Source of the DNA: Shewanella aestuarii
GTDB taxonomy: Bacteria; Pseudomonadota; Gammaproteobacteria; Enterobacterales; Shewanellaceae
Length of the DNA: 41,640 nt
NCBI RefSeq assembly: GCF_014647215.1
Contig: NZ_BMOT01000016.1
Location: forward strand, 1-41,640
Reading direction: 5' to 3'
Shown here one piece after another: positions 1 through 7,304 of this stretch. Every line of letters begins with the position of its first letter. The first letter of the stretch is position 1. The notes below the pieces were generated by a model that was not told where the DNA came from, did no database searches, and was given only the letters and a program-made list of their open reading frames with translations. A program made the position numbers and the translations under genes.

Positions 1-2242
1 TTAAGTTGCCATCGGATACGGTCAAGTTGATAGCCGGTAAGGTACCACCGTTGTTAACCAAGTCAGCGCCGGCTTGGGTGAGTACGACAACACCATTCAC
101 AAGGGCGTAATAGCCGTCATTGTTAGTGCCTGGGGTGAAGTCTACCGTCAGAACATCCCCGTCTTCATCAAAGGTGGTGTAGGTGGCGGCTACGTCGCCA
201 GCGACAGCACTGTTTTCAGTAAAGTTATTGGCCACCACATCAATGGTTGGCGCATCATCGACAGGTGTCACTTCAATGGTTAACGTAGCTGTTGTACCGG
301 TATTGGTGGTGTAGGTGATAACCGGAACTTGACCATTCCAGTTTTCATTTGGGGTAAAGGTATATGTGCCATCAGCGTTGATAACAAGAACGCCGCCTTC
401 AAGCTCGACTTCACTGCCTGCTGTGTAGGTCTCACCGTTTACTTCAAAAGAAACAACTGCTAAATCAGAATCAGGATCGCTGTCGTTATCTAACACGTTG
501 CCAGACACTTGTGTGTCTTCAGCTGTGGTAGCTGTGTCATTTTGCGCAACTGTTGGATCATCAACGGGTGTTACTTCAATGATTAATGTTGCGGTTATGC
601 CTGTATTGGTGGTGTAGGTGATCACCGGAACGCTGCCGTTCCAGTTGTCATTAGGGGTAAAGGTATATGTGCCATCAGCGTTGATAACAAGCACGCCATT
701 TTCTAACGTGACTTCGGTGCCAGCAGCATAGGATTGACCTTCTACTTCAAAGCTGACAACGGCTAAGTCTGAATCTACATCACTGTCATTATCTAATACG
801 TTACCAGTAGCAACTGTATCTTCGGCGATAGTTTGGCTGTCATTCACTAATACAGAAGCATCATCAACGGGTGTCACTTCAATGGTTAATGTTGCGGTAA
901 CACCAGTATTGGTGGTGTAGGTGATAACTGGAACTTGACCATTCCAGTTTTCATTTGGGGTAAAGGTATATGAACCATCCGCGTTTAGAACAAGCATGCC
1001 ATTTTCTAAGGTGACTTCACTGCCAGCGGCATAGGATTGGCCTTCTACTTCAAAGCTGACAACGGCTAAGTCTGAATCTATATCACTGTCATTATCTAAT
1101 ACGTTACCAGTAGCAACTGTATCTTCGGCGATAGTTTGGCTGTCATTAACTAATACAGAAGCATCATCAACGGGTGTCACTTCGATGGTTAATGTTGCGG
1201 TTAAGCCTGTGTTAGTGGTGTAGGTGATAACCGGAACTTGTCCATTCCAGTTTTCATTTGGGGTGAAGGTATATGAACCATCGGCGTTTAGGACTAGTAC
1301 ACCATTTTCTAACGTGACTTCGGTGCCAGCGGCATAAGATTGACCTTCTACTTCAAAGCTGACAACGGCTAAGTCTGAATCTACATCACTGTCGTTATCT
1401 AATACGTTACCAGTAGCAACTGTATCTTCGGCGATAGTTTGGTTGTCATTCACCAATACAGAGGCATCATCAACAGGTGTCACTTCAATGATTAAAGTTG
1501 CGGTTAAACCTGTATTGGTGGTGTAGGTGATAACCGGAACTTGACCATTCCAGTTATCATTTGGCGTAAAGGTATATGAACCATCCGCGTTTAGGACTAG
1601 CAAGCCATTTTCTAAGGTGACTTCACTGCCAGCGGCATAGGATTGACCTTCTACTTCAAAGCTGACTACGGCTAGGTCTGAATCTACATCACTGTCATTA
1701 TCGAGGACATTTCCAGCAGCAACTGTATCTTCGGCGATAGTTTGGCTGTCATTCACTAATATAGAGGGAATGTCATTAAGAGTAATTGGGGTATCGTCTT
1801 GTGCTAATGGAGCTGCTGCAGGTTGGGCTGCAGTATTAAATCCAGCATTAGCAATGGTTTCATCACCAGTACGCGCTAAAGATACAAAGCCAGAATCACC
1901 TTGATTGCCAGTAGGTGTTCCAGCGGCGGTTTCAGGTAGTTCGGCAGTTGGATCTTCACCGGAAGCGATTAAAGCTTGAAGAGCTTCAATTTCATCTAGC
2001 GCATCTAAGTTAGCTATTTCTGCACTTGAAGCTGATTGGGGGAGAGTGTCTCCGTCTGTTGAATAAACAGTACCGTCATCAAATGTGATAACAAAACGTG
2101 CATTATCATCAAAAACTAACACACTTTCAGAAGGAATTATTTGTCCTAATTGAACAGATGTTAATTTATTGTCTGCAGATAAACTGATATTACTTTGCGT
2201 TTCAGCCAACGTGCCCGTTTTTGAAGTTGTTAACGTACCCAT
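1..2242 (-). CDS. bpfA: BpfA/LapA-type giant biofilm adhesin, N-terminal part (runs off window)
   Basis: Secreted surface adhesin of the LapA/BpfA family. These are exported by a type I system and held in the outer membrane by an N-terminal retention module until the periplasmic protease LapG cuts it. The frame is open from an ATG at 2242, preceded by GGAGC, for 747 codons and leaves the window at base 1. Residues 1 to about 130 resemble the retention module (start MGTLTTSKTGTLAETQSNIS). They include T105-A106-A107-G108 (bases 1919-1930), the TAAG sequence that LapG cleaves in LapA. From about residue 159 there are five 101-residue repeats rich in the pattern EDTVATGNVLDNDSD, then a different cadherin/VCBS-like repeat begins. 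The C-terminal RTX and secretion signal lie outside the window. It sits downstream of hemY on the same strand, as bpfA does in Shewanella. Family confidence is high; the full length is unknown. Confidence 0.88.
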   Translation of the reverse strand, partial: MGTLTTSKTGTLAETQSNISLSADNKLTSVQLGQIIPSESVLVFDDNARFVITFDDGTVYSTDGDTLPQSASSAEIANLDALDEIEALQALIASGEDPTAELPETAAGTPTGNQGDSGFVSLARTGDETIANAGFNTAAQPAAAPLAQDDTPITLNDIPSILVNDSQTIAEDTVAAGNVLDNDSDVDSDLAVVSFEVEGQSYAAGSEVTLENGLLVLNADGSYTFTPNDNWNGQVPVITYTTNTGLTATLIIEVTPVDDASVLVNDNQTIAEDTVATGNVLDNDSDVDSDLAVVSFEVEGQSYAAGTEVTLENGVLVLNADGSYTFTPNENWNGQVPVITYTTNTGLTATLTIEVTPVDDASVLVNDSQTIAEDTVATGNVLDNDSDIDSDLAVVSFEVEGQSYAAGSEVTLENGMLVLNADGSYTFTPNENWNGQVPVITYTTNTGVTATLTIEVTPVDDASVLVNDSQTIAEDTVATGNVLDNDSDVDSDLAVVSFEVEGQSYAAGTEVTLENGVLVINADGTYTFTPNDNWNGSVPVITYTTNTGITATLIIEVTPVDDPTVAQNDTATTAEDTQVSGNVLDNDSDPDSDLAVVSFEVNGETYTAGSEVELEGGVLVINADGTYTFTPNENWNGQVPVITYTTNTGTTATLTIEVTPVDDAPTIDVVANNFTENSAVAGDVAATYTTFDEDGDVLTVDFTPGTNNDGYYALVNGVVVLTQAGADLVNNGGTLPAINLTVSDGNL
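254..1768 (-). repeat. five tandem 303-bp repeats inside the adhesin gene
   Basis: The block containing atcatc(a/g)ac(g/a)ggtgt recurs with starts at 254, 557, 860, 1163 and 1466, exactly 303 bp apart each time. This is 101 codons, so the frame is kept. The copies are nearly identical in nucleotides, especially the three at 860-1768, which implies recent duplication or gene conversion. Each encodes an immunoglobulin-like/VCBS-type extender domain of the adhesin. The copy number is likely to vary between strains and to be hard for short-read assembly. Confidence 0.9.
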
Positions 2243-2299
2243 ATCTTTAGCTCCCAACAGCTATAATAAAACCAGAAATGCCTAACAAATTATTAACTT

Positions 2300-2343
2300 A
2301 TATTGAGCGTGCGTAGAGGGGTCTCTAGACACACTTTCAATAT
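2300..2343 (-). promoter_or_regulatory. long hairpin in the adhesin 5' leader
   Basis: On the minus strand an imperfect stem-loop lies between the predicted transcription start and the adhesin start codon. The outer stem is ATATTGA/TCAATAT, followed by GTGTG/CGCAC with one G-U pair, then TAGAG/CTCTA closing an ACCC loop. No T-run follows, so it is not an obvious terminator. It could protect the leader from RNases or bind a regulator. It is seen in sequence; its role is inferred. Confidence 0.5.
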
Positions 2344-2360
2344 TTGTATTAGAACATACA

Positions 2361-2389
2361 ATTATATTTCAAAACTTTAACACAGTCAA
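2361..2389 (-). promoter_or_regulatory. sigma70-like promoter of the adhesin gene
   Basis: On the minus strand TTGACT (2384-2389) and TATAAT (2361-2366) are separated by exactly 17 bp, a near-consensus housekeeping promoter. It points at the adhesin start 119 bp downstream. The rest of the 2243-2646 gap is AT-rich, with no gene recognised. Confidence 0.65.
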
Positions 2390-2646
2390 TTTTTTGACAT
2401 TGCCATCAAGTATCATAACTGTCTTAAATATTTTTATAAAAAAGCCAAAAACAATACTAAAGCATTAAAATCAAGGTCTTCAATTCATATATTTTTAAGT
2501 ATTTTTTTTGTTATCTTTTTTGTAAGTACTGATGCTGTAAGTTTAGACTGTATTTTGTAAAAAATATCAAGGAGGAATGGATAAAAAACAATGTGGGAAT
2601 TTGTGATTGTGGTGAATAAAAGAACATAATTTAACAGGTAAGTTTA

Positions 2647-2684
2647 AAATGAAAATCTGCACTAGTCACTGCAGATTTTCATTT
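2647..2684 (-). terminator. rho-independent terminator of the hem operon
   Basis: A perfect 14-bp inverted repeat (arms 2647-2660 and 2671-2684, core GAAAATCTGC/GCAGATTTTC) with a 10-base loop begins 11 bases past the hemY stop. Read on the minus strand, it runs directly into a T-rich tract. It separates hemCDXY from the adhesin gene, which has its own promoter. Confidence 0.7.
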
Positions 2685-2695
2685 ATTAATAGCGG

Positions 2696-3868
2696 TTAAT
2701 CGTTGAGGTGTGCTGCGTTTCGATAGCTTTGTAAAGCCATCATATTGTCACCCAGTTGTTCTTGCACTTGTGCAAGTGCTAACCATCTAGTGCGAGTGGG
2801 CTCAATGTGGCAGGCATTATTAAAATGCATTTTTGCTTGTTTGAAATCCCGTGTTTGCAAAGCAAGTTTTGCTTGACACTCTTGGTAATTCACCACATTT
2901 TCATGGGTGTGTTCAAGCTTAGCTAATGACTTTCTGATGTCTTGATCATGGGCGGTTGCGATTACTGCGGTCGCATCAAATAAAGCTGCCTTTGGATTGG
3001 ATTTTAACTGTTTAGATAACAATTTAAGTGCTTCGTCCTTACGTTGTAATTTACATAGCCCGTATAAGTAAGCAATAAAAGTGTCAGTTTGATTTTTTTC
3101 AGATTTGCTAAACCAACTCCAGCATTTATCTAAATCGTTTGACGACTGTTCAGCGGCTTTATTAACGAGCTGTACATTCGTTTGCACCGAGATTTTTTGC
3201 AACTGTTCTTCAGGGTAAATATGGCGCTTGGCTAAGATGGGTAATAGCGATTTTAGCGCTGGCCAATCTTGCTGGGCGAGATATAAATCTGCTGCAATTT
3301 TTAAAATTGGATTTTTACTTTTACTGGTTGGTTCAAGTTCATCAAGTAAAGTACGTGCTTGAGTTAACTCACCTTGCTGAAGTAAATAACGGGTGCGAGT
3401 TGTTAGGGCTGCAGCTTTTGCTAAAGGTTCTGCTTGAGCCTGGCTGAGATAGCGATCTCGCTCAGCTATTTTATGTTGGTGTTGCGCCGCACGAGCCGCT
3501 GCAAAATAGTTTAATGCAGGTAATTCACCATTTTCAGCACCTTTAGCCATGGCTTTTTCCGCAGCAGGCCAATCTTCTTCCGCCAATGCTAAAGCACCTA
3601 TTAAGGTTTGCTTTTTGGCTTTCTTTATCCGCCAACGTTCAGGTAAAAAACGACTATTGAGCACTAGGGTTAATACAAAAACTAAAGCTTTTTTAATCAC
3701 TTCAAATGAAACAAAAATAGCAAAAAGTACCAGTAGTCCAAAGGCTAAGCTGGTTTCAATTTGATAATCCCAAATTGCAATATAGATATAGCCTTTAGTG
3801 GCTAAAAGATAAGGCGTTAGGCATAAGCCTAAGACAATGATAAGCACATACGCTAACAGTTTGATCAT
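2696..3868 (-). CDS. hemY: HemY, TPR-containing inner-membrane protein of heme synthesis
   Basis: This is the gammaproteobacterial HemY (HemY_N plus tetratricopeptide repeats), not the Gram-positive protoporphyrinogen oxidase of the same name. The 390-residue protein starts with two hydrophobic segments (about residues 3-23 and 38-68). A soluble helical-repeat domain follows, with Ala/Leu-rich TPR-like helices up to the end. Its start ATG overlaps the hemX stop by four bases (ATGA), which indicates translational coupling. In this family it is thought to organise late heme-synthesis enzymes at the inner membrane, but the biochemical role is poorly defined. It is the last gene of hemCDXY and is followed by a terminator. 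Confidence 0.9.
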   Translation of the reverse strand: MIKLLAYVLIIVLGLCLTPYLLATKGYIYIAIWDYQIETSLAFGLLVLFAIFVSFEVIKKALVFVLTLVLNSRFLPERWRIKKAKKQTLIGALALAEEDWPAAEKAMAKGAENGELPALNYFAAARAAQHQHKIAERDRYLSQAQAEPLAKAAALTTRTRYLLQQGELTQARTLLDELEPTSKSKNPILKIAADLYLAQQDWPALKSLLPILAKRHIYPEEQLQKISVQTNVQLVNKAAEQSSNDLDKCWSWFSKSEKNQTDTFIAYLYGLCKLQRKDEALKLLSKQLKSNPKAALFDATAVIATAHDQDIRKSLAKLEHTHENVVNYQECQAKLALQTRDFKQAKMHFNNACHIEPTRTRWLALAQVQEQLGDNMMALQSYRNAAHLND

Positions 3869-5058
3869 AGCGTTGGCTCCTCTTCTGGCATCATTTGTCC
3901 ATAAGTGATTAACTCTTGTAATAAAGGTGTGGACTGAAATTGTTTAGTGTTAATCGACTCTATCGTTAGACCTGATAATTTTTCAAGCTGGGCTAAAACG
4001 TTGAGTGTATTGCGGTCACTCATATCAAAATATTGTTTTACCCATCGCTGGGCATAATCGATGGCACTTTTATAGCCTTGCTCATCATAGTTATGCAGCG
4101 AAAATTGAGCTTGTAATAACTTAAGGCGCACATTTTCAACTAAATACCACTGTTGCTCTATGGGCAATAGCGGTTCTAAATCTGTGGTGCGTTGTCTAAT
4201 AGTGATAAAGCCTTCAACAAACTGTTTAAATGATTTAGATAAATTGGTCTGCCAATCGTCAATTGAATCTGTCAGTGGCTCGGTTAAAGGGTCAGCTGAT
4301 ATCTCTGTGTTGATTCTATTTAACGGTAAGTTAGCGATTTGATCTATTACGGCGTCAATAGCATAGACTGAACCTGCTATGTCGGTCGTTTTAATCGCTT
4401 GAGTCGCAGCAATATCATGGGCTAGGGCTTTACGAAGTTGATGTAAAGCGGGATCTTTCATCGCTTCAATTCGGTTATCTGCGGCTTGTAATAAACTTGC
4501 TGCGGTTTGAGGATCTTTCTCAAGCCAAATTTTACGACTGGCCATGCGCACAAGGTATTCTGCTTCTGAGGCCATCCAGTGATTAGGACTGCGCTGCGCA
4601 ACAATAGCCACTCGTTCTTGAAGTTGTTTATGTGCTTTTTGCAATGAGACAAGCTGCTGATAGGCTTTAGCATCATCACTTTGTTGCTGCTCTAACAGTG
4701 CAATACGCTGATTTGGCGTTGATAGTGATTGCTTTAATTCTTGTTTAAGTTGCTGATTACCTACTTCAACAGAAGAGAAGTCAGTCACTAATTTTTGTTG
4801 TTGAATTTGCTGGTTATTGAGTTGCAAATATAACCAGTAACATCCTGCAATCGCAGTGCCGGCAGCTAACCAGCTGATAAGAATACTTAATCTAACCCAC
4901 CATGAGCTACCTAATTTACGATGGCGACTTGATGGTCCTGGGGCGCGTTTTAACGTTGGGGCCGTTTTAGTCGCTTGAGATGAGTCGTCCTTTGCCTGAG
5001 GTTTTAACACTGTTTCGTTAGTGTCAACGTCAGTGGTTTCGGGTTTGTTGTTATCCAT
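3865..5058 (-). CDS. hemX: HemX, membrane-anchored coiled-coil protein of the hem operon
   Basis: The protein has 397 residues. A charged, low-complexity N-terminal tail (residues 1-50) is followed by one transmembrane helix (about 52-80, LSILISWLAAGTAIAGCYW). A Gln/Leu-rich coiled coil (about 82-150) comes next, then a helical periplasmic domain with ASEAEYLVRMASRKIWLEKD, typical of PF04375 HemX. The family is often labelled uroporphyrinogen-III C-methyltransferase, but no SAM-binding methylase motifs are visible, so I do not assign that activity. The gene lies between hemD and hemY and its stop codon overlaps the hemY start. The 78-bp gap to hemD shows no terminator. Confidence 0.88.
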   Translation of the reverse strand: MDNNKPETTDVDTNETVLKPQAKDDSSQATKTAPTLKRAPGPSSRHRKLGSSWWVRLSILISWLAAGTAIAGCYWLYLQLNNQQIQQQKLVTDFSSVEVGNQQLKQELKQSLSTPNQRIALLEQQQSDDAKAYQQLVSLQKAHKQLQERVAIVAQRSPNHWMASEAEYLVRMASRKIWLEKDPQTAASLLQAADNRIEAMKDPALHQLRKALAHDIAATQAIKTTDIAGSVYAIDAVIDQIANLPLNRINTEISADPLTEPLTDSIDDWQTNLSKSFKQFVEGFITIRQRTTDLEPLLPIEQQWYLVENVRLKLLQAQFSLHNYDEQGYKSAIDYAQRWVKQYFDMSDRNTLNVLAQLEKLSGLTIESINTKQFQSTPLLQELITYGQMMPEEEPTL

Positions 5059-5136
5059 GAACAGTCCTTGAAAGCAAAATACGACAATTTGATCGTGAAA
5101 AACTCACCATCATTCAACCATGTGATGAAGTGTAAA

Positions 5137-5859
5137 TTACGCAGACAGACCTAAAGCAGCAAGCACAGCTTGAGTATTTGCTCCATTTGCATTGGTTACT
5201 CGGTGTAATCCTAATGCATTTGCCTGTAATTCCACACGATTACTTGGCACTATGATATGACATGAATGTAGCCATGCAAATAATTCTTTTGGAATTACCG
5301 TAATTAAATTGGTTAATATCTCACCGCTGGTTACCACAATAGTATCGATACCAAATTCGGTCCATTGTTGATATATCGGTTGTTCATGGAATTGAGGTGA
5401 GGTGCGTTGATAGACATCCCAATAACATACTGTGGCGCCTCGTAGTAGGAGTGCTTCAGCAATCGTTTCTCGGCCGCCAGATCCTCTGCAGATGATAAAT
5501 GATTGTTTATTCACATCTTGCAGTTCAGGTAAAGATAATAATCCTTCGCTATCCTGGCTTTCTTCTGGCGCGGTAAAAACACTTAAATTAAAACGTTTTA
5601 GCGCATCTGCAGTGGCTTGTCCTACGGCAAAGTATCGGCATTGTGGAGGGAATTTATTCTGGAGTTTTTCAGCTGTAAATTTAACGGCATTGGTGCTGAT
5701 GAAAATAAGGTTATTTGCATCAAAAAAATGTCTGGGTACTGCTTGTTGAGTGGCTTCAACCGCTAAAAGCGGAGTAACCAAATGAGCAACTTGAAGCTTT
5801 TCAAGTTGCTCAATCATATCTTGATTACGACCTTCAGGCCGCGTTAGCAAGACTTTCAT
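5137..5859 (-). CDS. hemD: Uroporphyrinogen-III synthase
   Basis: HemD closes linear hydroxymethylbilane with inversion of ring D to give uroporphyrinogen III, the branch point to heme, siroheme and cobalamin. The protein has 240 residues from the ATG at 5859 (MKVLLTRPEGRN); an upstream in-frame TTG at 5865 would add two residues and is less likely. Family marks are the N-terminal LLTRPEG strand, the FISTNAVKF motif around residue 55, the RGSGGRE segment around 124 and the VVTSGEILTNL segment around 176. The sequence family is poorly conserved, so position after hemC supports the call. The gap from the hemC stop is only 10 bases. Confidence 0.93.
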   Translation of the reverse strand: MKVLLTRPEGRNQDMIEQLEKLQVAHLVTPLLAVEATQQAVPRHFFDANNLIFISTNAVKFTAEKLQNKFPPQCRYFAVGQATADALKRFNLSVFTAPEESQDSEGLLSLPELQDVNKQSFIICRGSGGRETIAEALLLRGATVCYWDVYQRTSPQFHEQPIYQQWTEFGIDTIVVTSGEILTNLITVIPKELFAWLHSCHIIVPSNRVELQANALGLHRVTNANGANTQAVLAALGLSA

Positions 5860-5869
5860 GGTCAAATCG

Positions 5870-6799
5870 TTACTTAGTGTAAACGGCGTCTAGGATGGTT
5901 TTAGCACCGCGACTGAGTAGATCGTTAGCCAAAGCTTGTCCTAGTTCAATTGCTTGGGTTTTATCACCTGCAACTTGTCCGGTTATCACCTGACTGCCAT
6001 CTGGGTTACCCACTAAACCGCGTAAGGTTAATGTGTCGCCAATGATTTCAGCATATGCACCGATAGGTACCTGACAACCGCCTTCTAGGCGTGTGTTCAT
6101 AGCTCGCTCAGCCAATACGCGATAACGCGTTTCTAAATGTTCAAGGGGAGCAAGTAAACTTTTAACGCGCTCATCATTGGTACGACATTCAATGCCTACC
6201 GCACCTTGGCCGTTAGCAGGTAATGACTCTTCGGCAGAAATAAAGCTAGCAATACGTTGCTCTAACTTAAGACGAATTAGGCCAGCAGCGGCAAGAATAA
6301 TTGCGTCATAATCACCGCTGTCTAGCTTAGCTAAACGGGTGCCAACGTTGCCACGTAAATCTTTGATAACAAGATCTGGGCGAGACGCACGAATTTGACA
6401 TTGGCGACGAAGACTTGATGTTCCTACTACTGCACCTTGTGGTAATTCGCTGATGCTTTTATAACTATTTGACACAAATGCATCGCGGGGATCTTCACGC
6501 TCACAAATGACTTGTAAGCCTAGTCCTTCAGGAAAATCTACTGGCACATCTTTCATTGAATGCACTGCGATATCAGCACGGTCTTCCAACATGGCAACTT
6601 CAAGTTCTTTAACAAATAAGCCTTTGCCACCCACTTTAGCTAATGGGGTGTCTAAAATAACATCACCTTTGGTGCTCATTGGAAGCAGTTCAACGATTAA
6701 CCCTGGGTGAATGCGCTCTAATTCTGCTTTTACAAACTCAGCTTGCCACATTGCCAGTGGACTTTTACGCGTTGCGATACGAATAGTGTTTTCAGACAT
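5870..6799 (-). CDS. hemC: Hydroxymethylbilane synthase (porphobilinogen deaminase)
   Basis: HemC joins four porphobilinogen molecules into hydroxymethylbilane in the cytoplasm. The protein has 309 residues from the ATG at 6799 ([19 protein letters not shown]). With this start the dipyrromethane-cofactor cysteine in [12 protein letters not shown] is C242, the same number as in E. coli. An in-frame ATG at 6805 has a better-placed GGAT and would add two residues. Other marks are HSMKDVP, the catalytic-aspartate region of the family, and the arginine-rich [10 protein letters not shown] and [13 protein letters not shown] segments. It is the first gene of hemCDXY and diverges from cyaA. Confidence 0.96.
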   Translation of the reverse strand: MSENTIRIATRKSPLAMWQAEFVKAELERIHPGLIVELLPMSTKGDVILDTPLAKVGGKGLFVKELEVAMLEDRADIAVHSMKDVPVDFPEGLGLQVICEREDPRDAFVSNSYKSISELPQGAVVGTSSLRRQCQIRASRPDLVIKDLRGNVGTRLAKLDSGDYDAIILAAAGLIRLKLEQRIASFISAEESLPANGQGAVGIECRTNDERVKSLLAPLEHLETRYRVLAERAMNTRLEGGCQVPIGAYAEIIGDTLTLRGLVGNPDGSQVITGQVAGDKTQAIELGQALANDLLSRGAKTILDAVYTK

Positions 6800-7222
6800 A
6801 GCCATATTTATCCATCTACTAACAGTAATTGCGCTAATGCTAACATTGGCTTTAGGCATTTGTCATAACTGTGTTGAAATTGTTTGAAGTCGCACCATGA
6901 TTTCTTAATTTCGCCACAAATTTGCCAAATAAGTTTAATGATGAAGGTTAATAATGTTGATGTTGCGAATATTTTTCAATGGGCGCTTAGTCAGTGGGAA
7001 TTAAGCTGTTGTTCCTTTTGGAATGACAGTCTGCACTATTGTTAGTTTAGCTTCGAGGGTGCTAAGCGCATATTGTGCAAGCTCTGGGCTTCACTTAGTT
7101 GAAATATTGACGTTTTAGAGTCGTGTTGTGCAAATTGACACAAATTATTTTTTACAACAAGACTTTTGGCTAGATTGCGAAAATCTAATTTAGTGTTAAC
7201 CTTATCACGTGTTGCTTGTTTT

Positions 7223-7238
7223 TTTGATATAGATCACA
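7223..7238 (+). promoter_or_regulatory. CRP-like site in the hemC-cyaA divergent region
   Basis: TTTGA-TATAGA-TCACA matches the CRP consensus TGTGA-N6-TCACA at nine of ten conserved positions. It lies about 65-80 bp before the cyaA start. In enterobacteria CRP represses cyaA, so feedback control is plausible. The remaining intergenic sequence (6800-7304) is AT-rich and I see no small gene in it. Confidence 0.55.
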
Positions 7239-7304
7239 TTAATAGTCTGTAAAGCTAATCTGAGTTGTTGAGCTGTAATATCAGTGGATGTGGGTGATTT
7301 AAGG

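Noticed and set aside
254..1768. Regular repeats that might suggest a CRISPR array
   Set aside because: The period is 303 bp, in frame and coding; there are no short repeats with unique spacers.
2570..2632. AGGAGG followed by short plus-strand frames
   Set aside because: The frames are 9-13 codons, the spacing is wrong and there is no recognisable peptide; it lies antisense to the adhesin promoter region.
3865..5058. HemX as a uroporphyrinogen-III methyltransferase
   Set aside because: No SAM-binding motifs are visible; only the historical name supports it.
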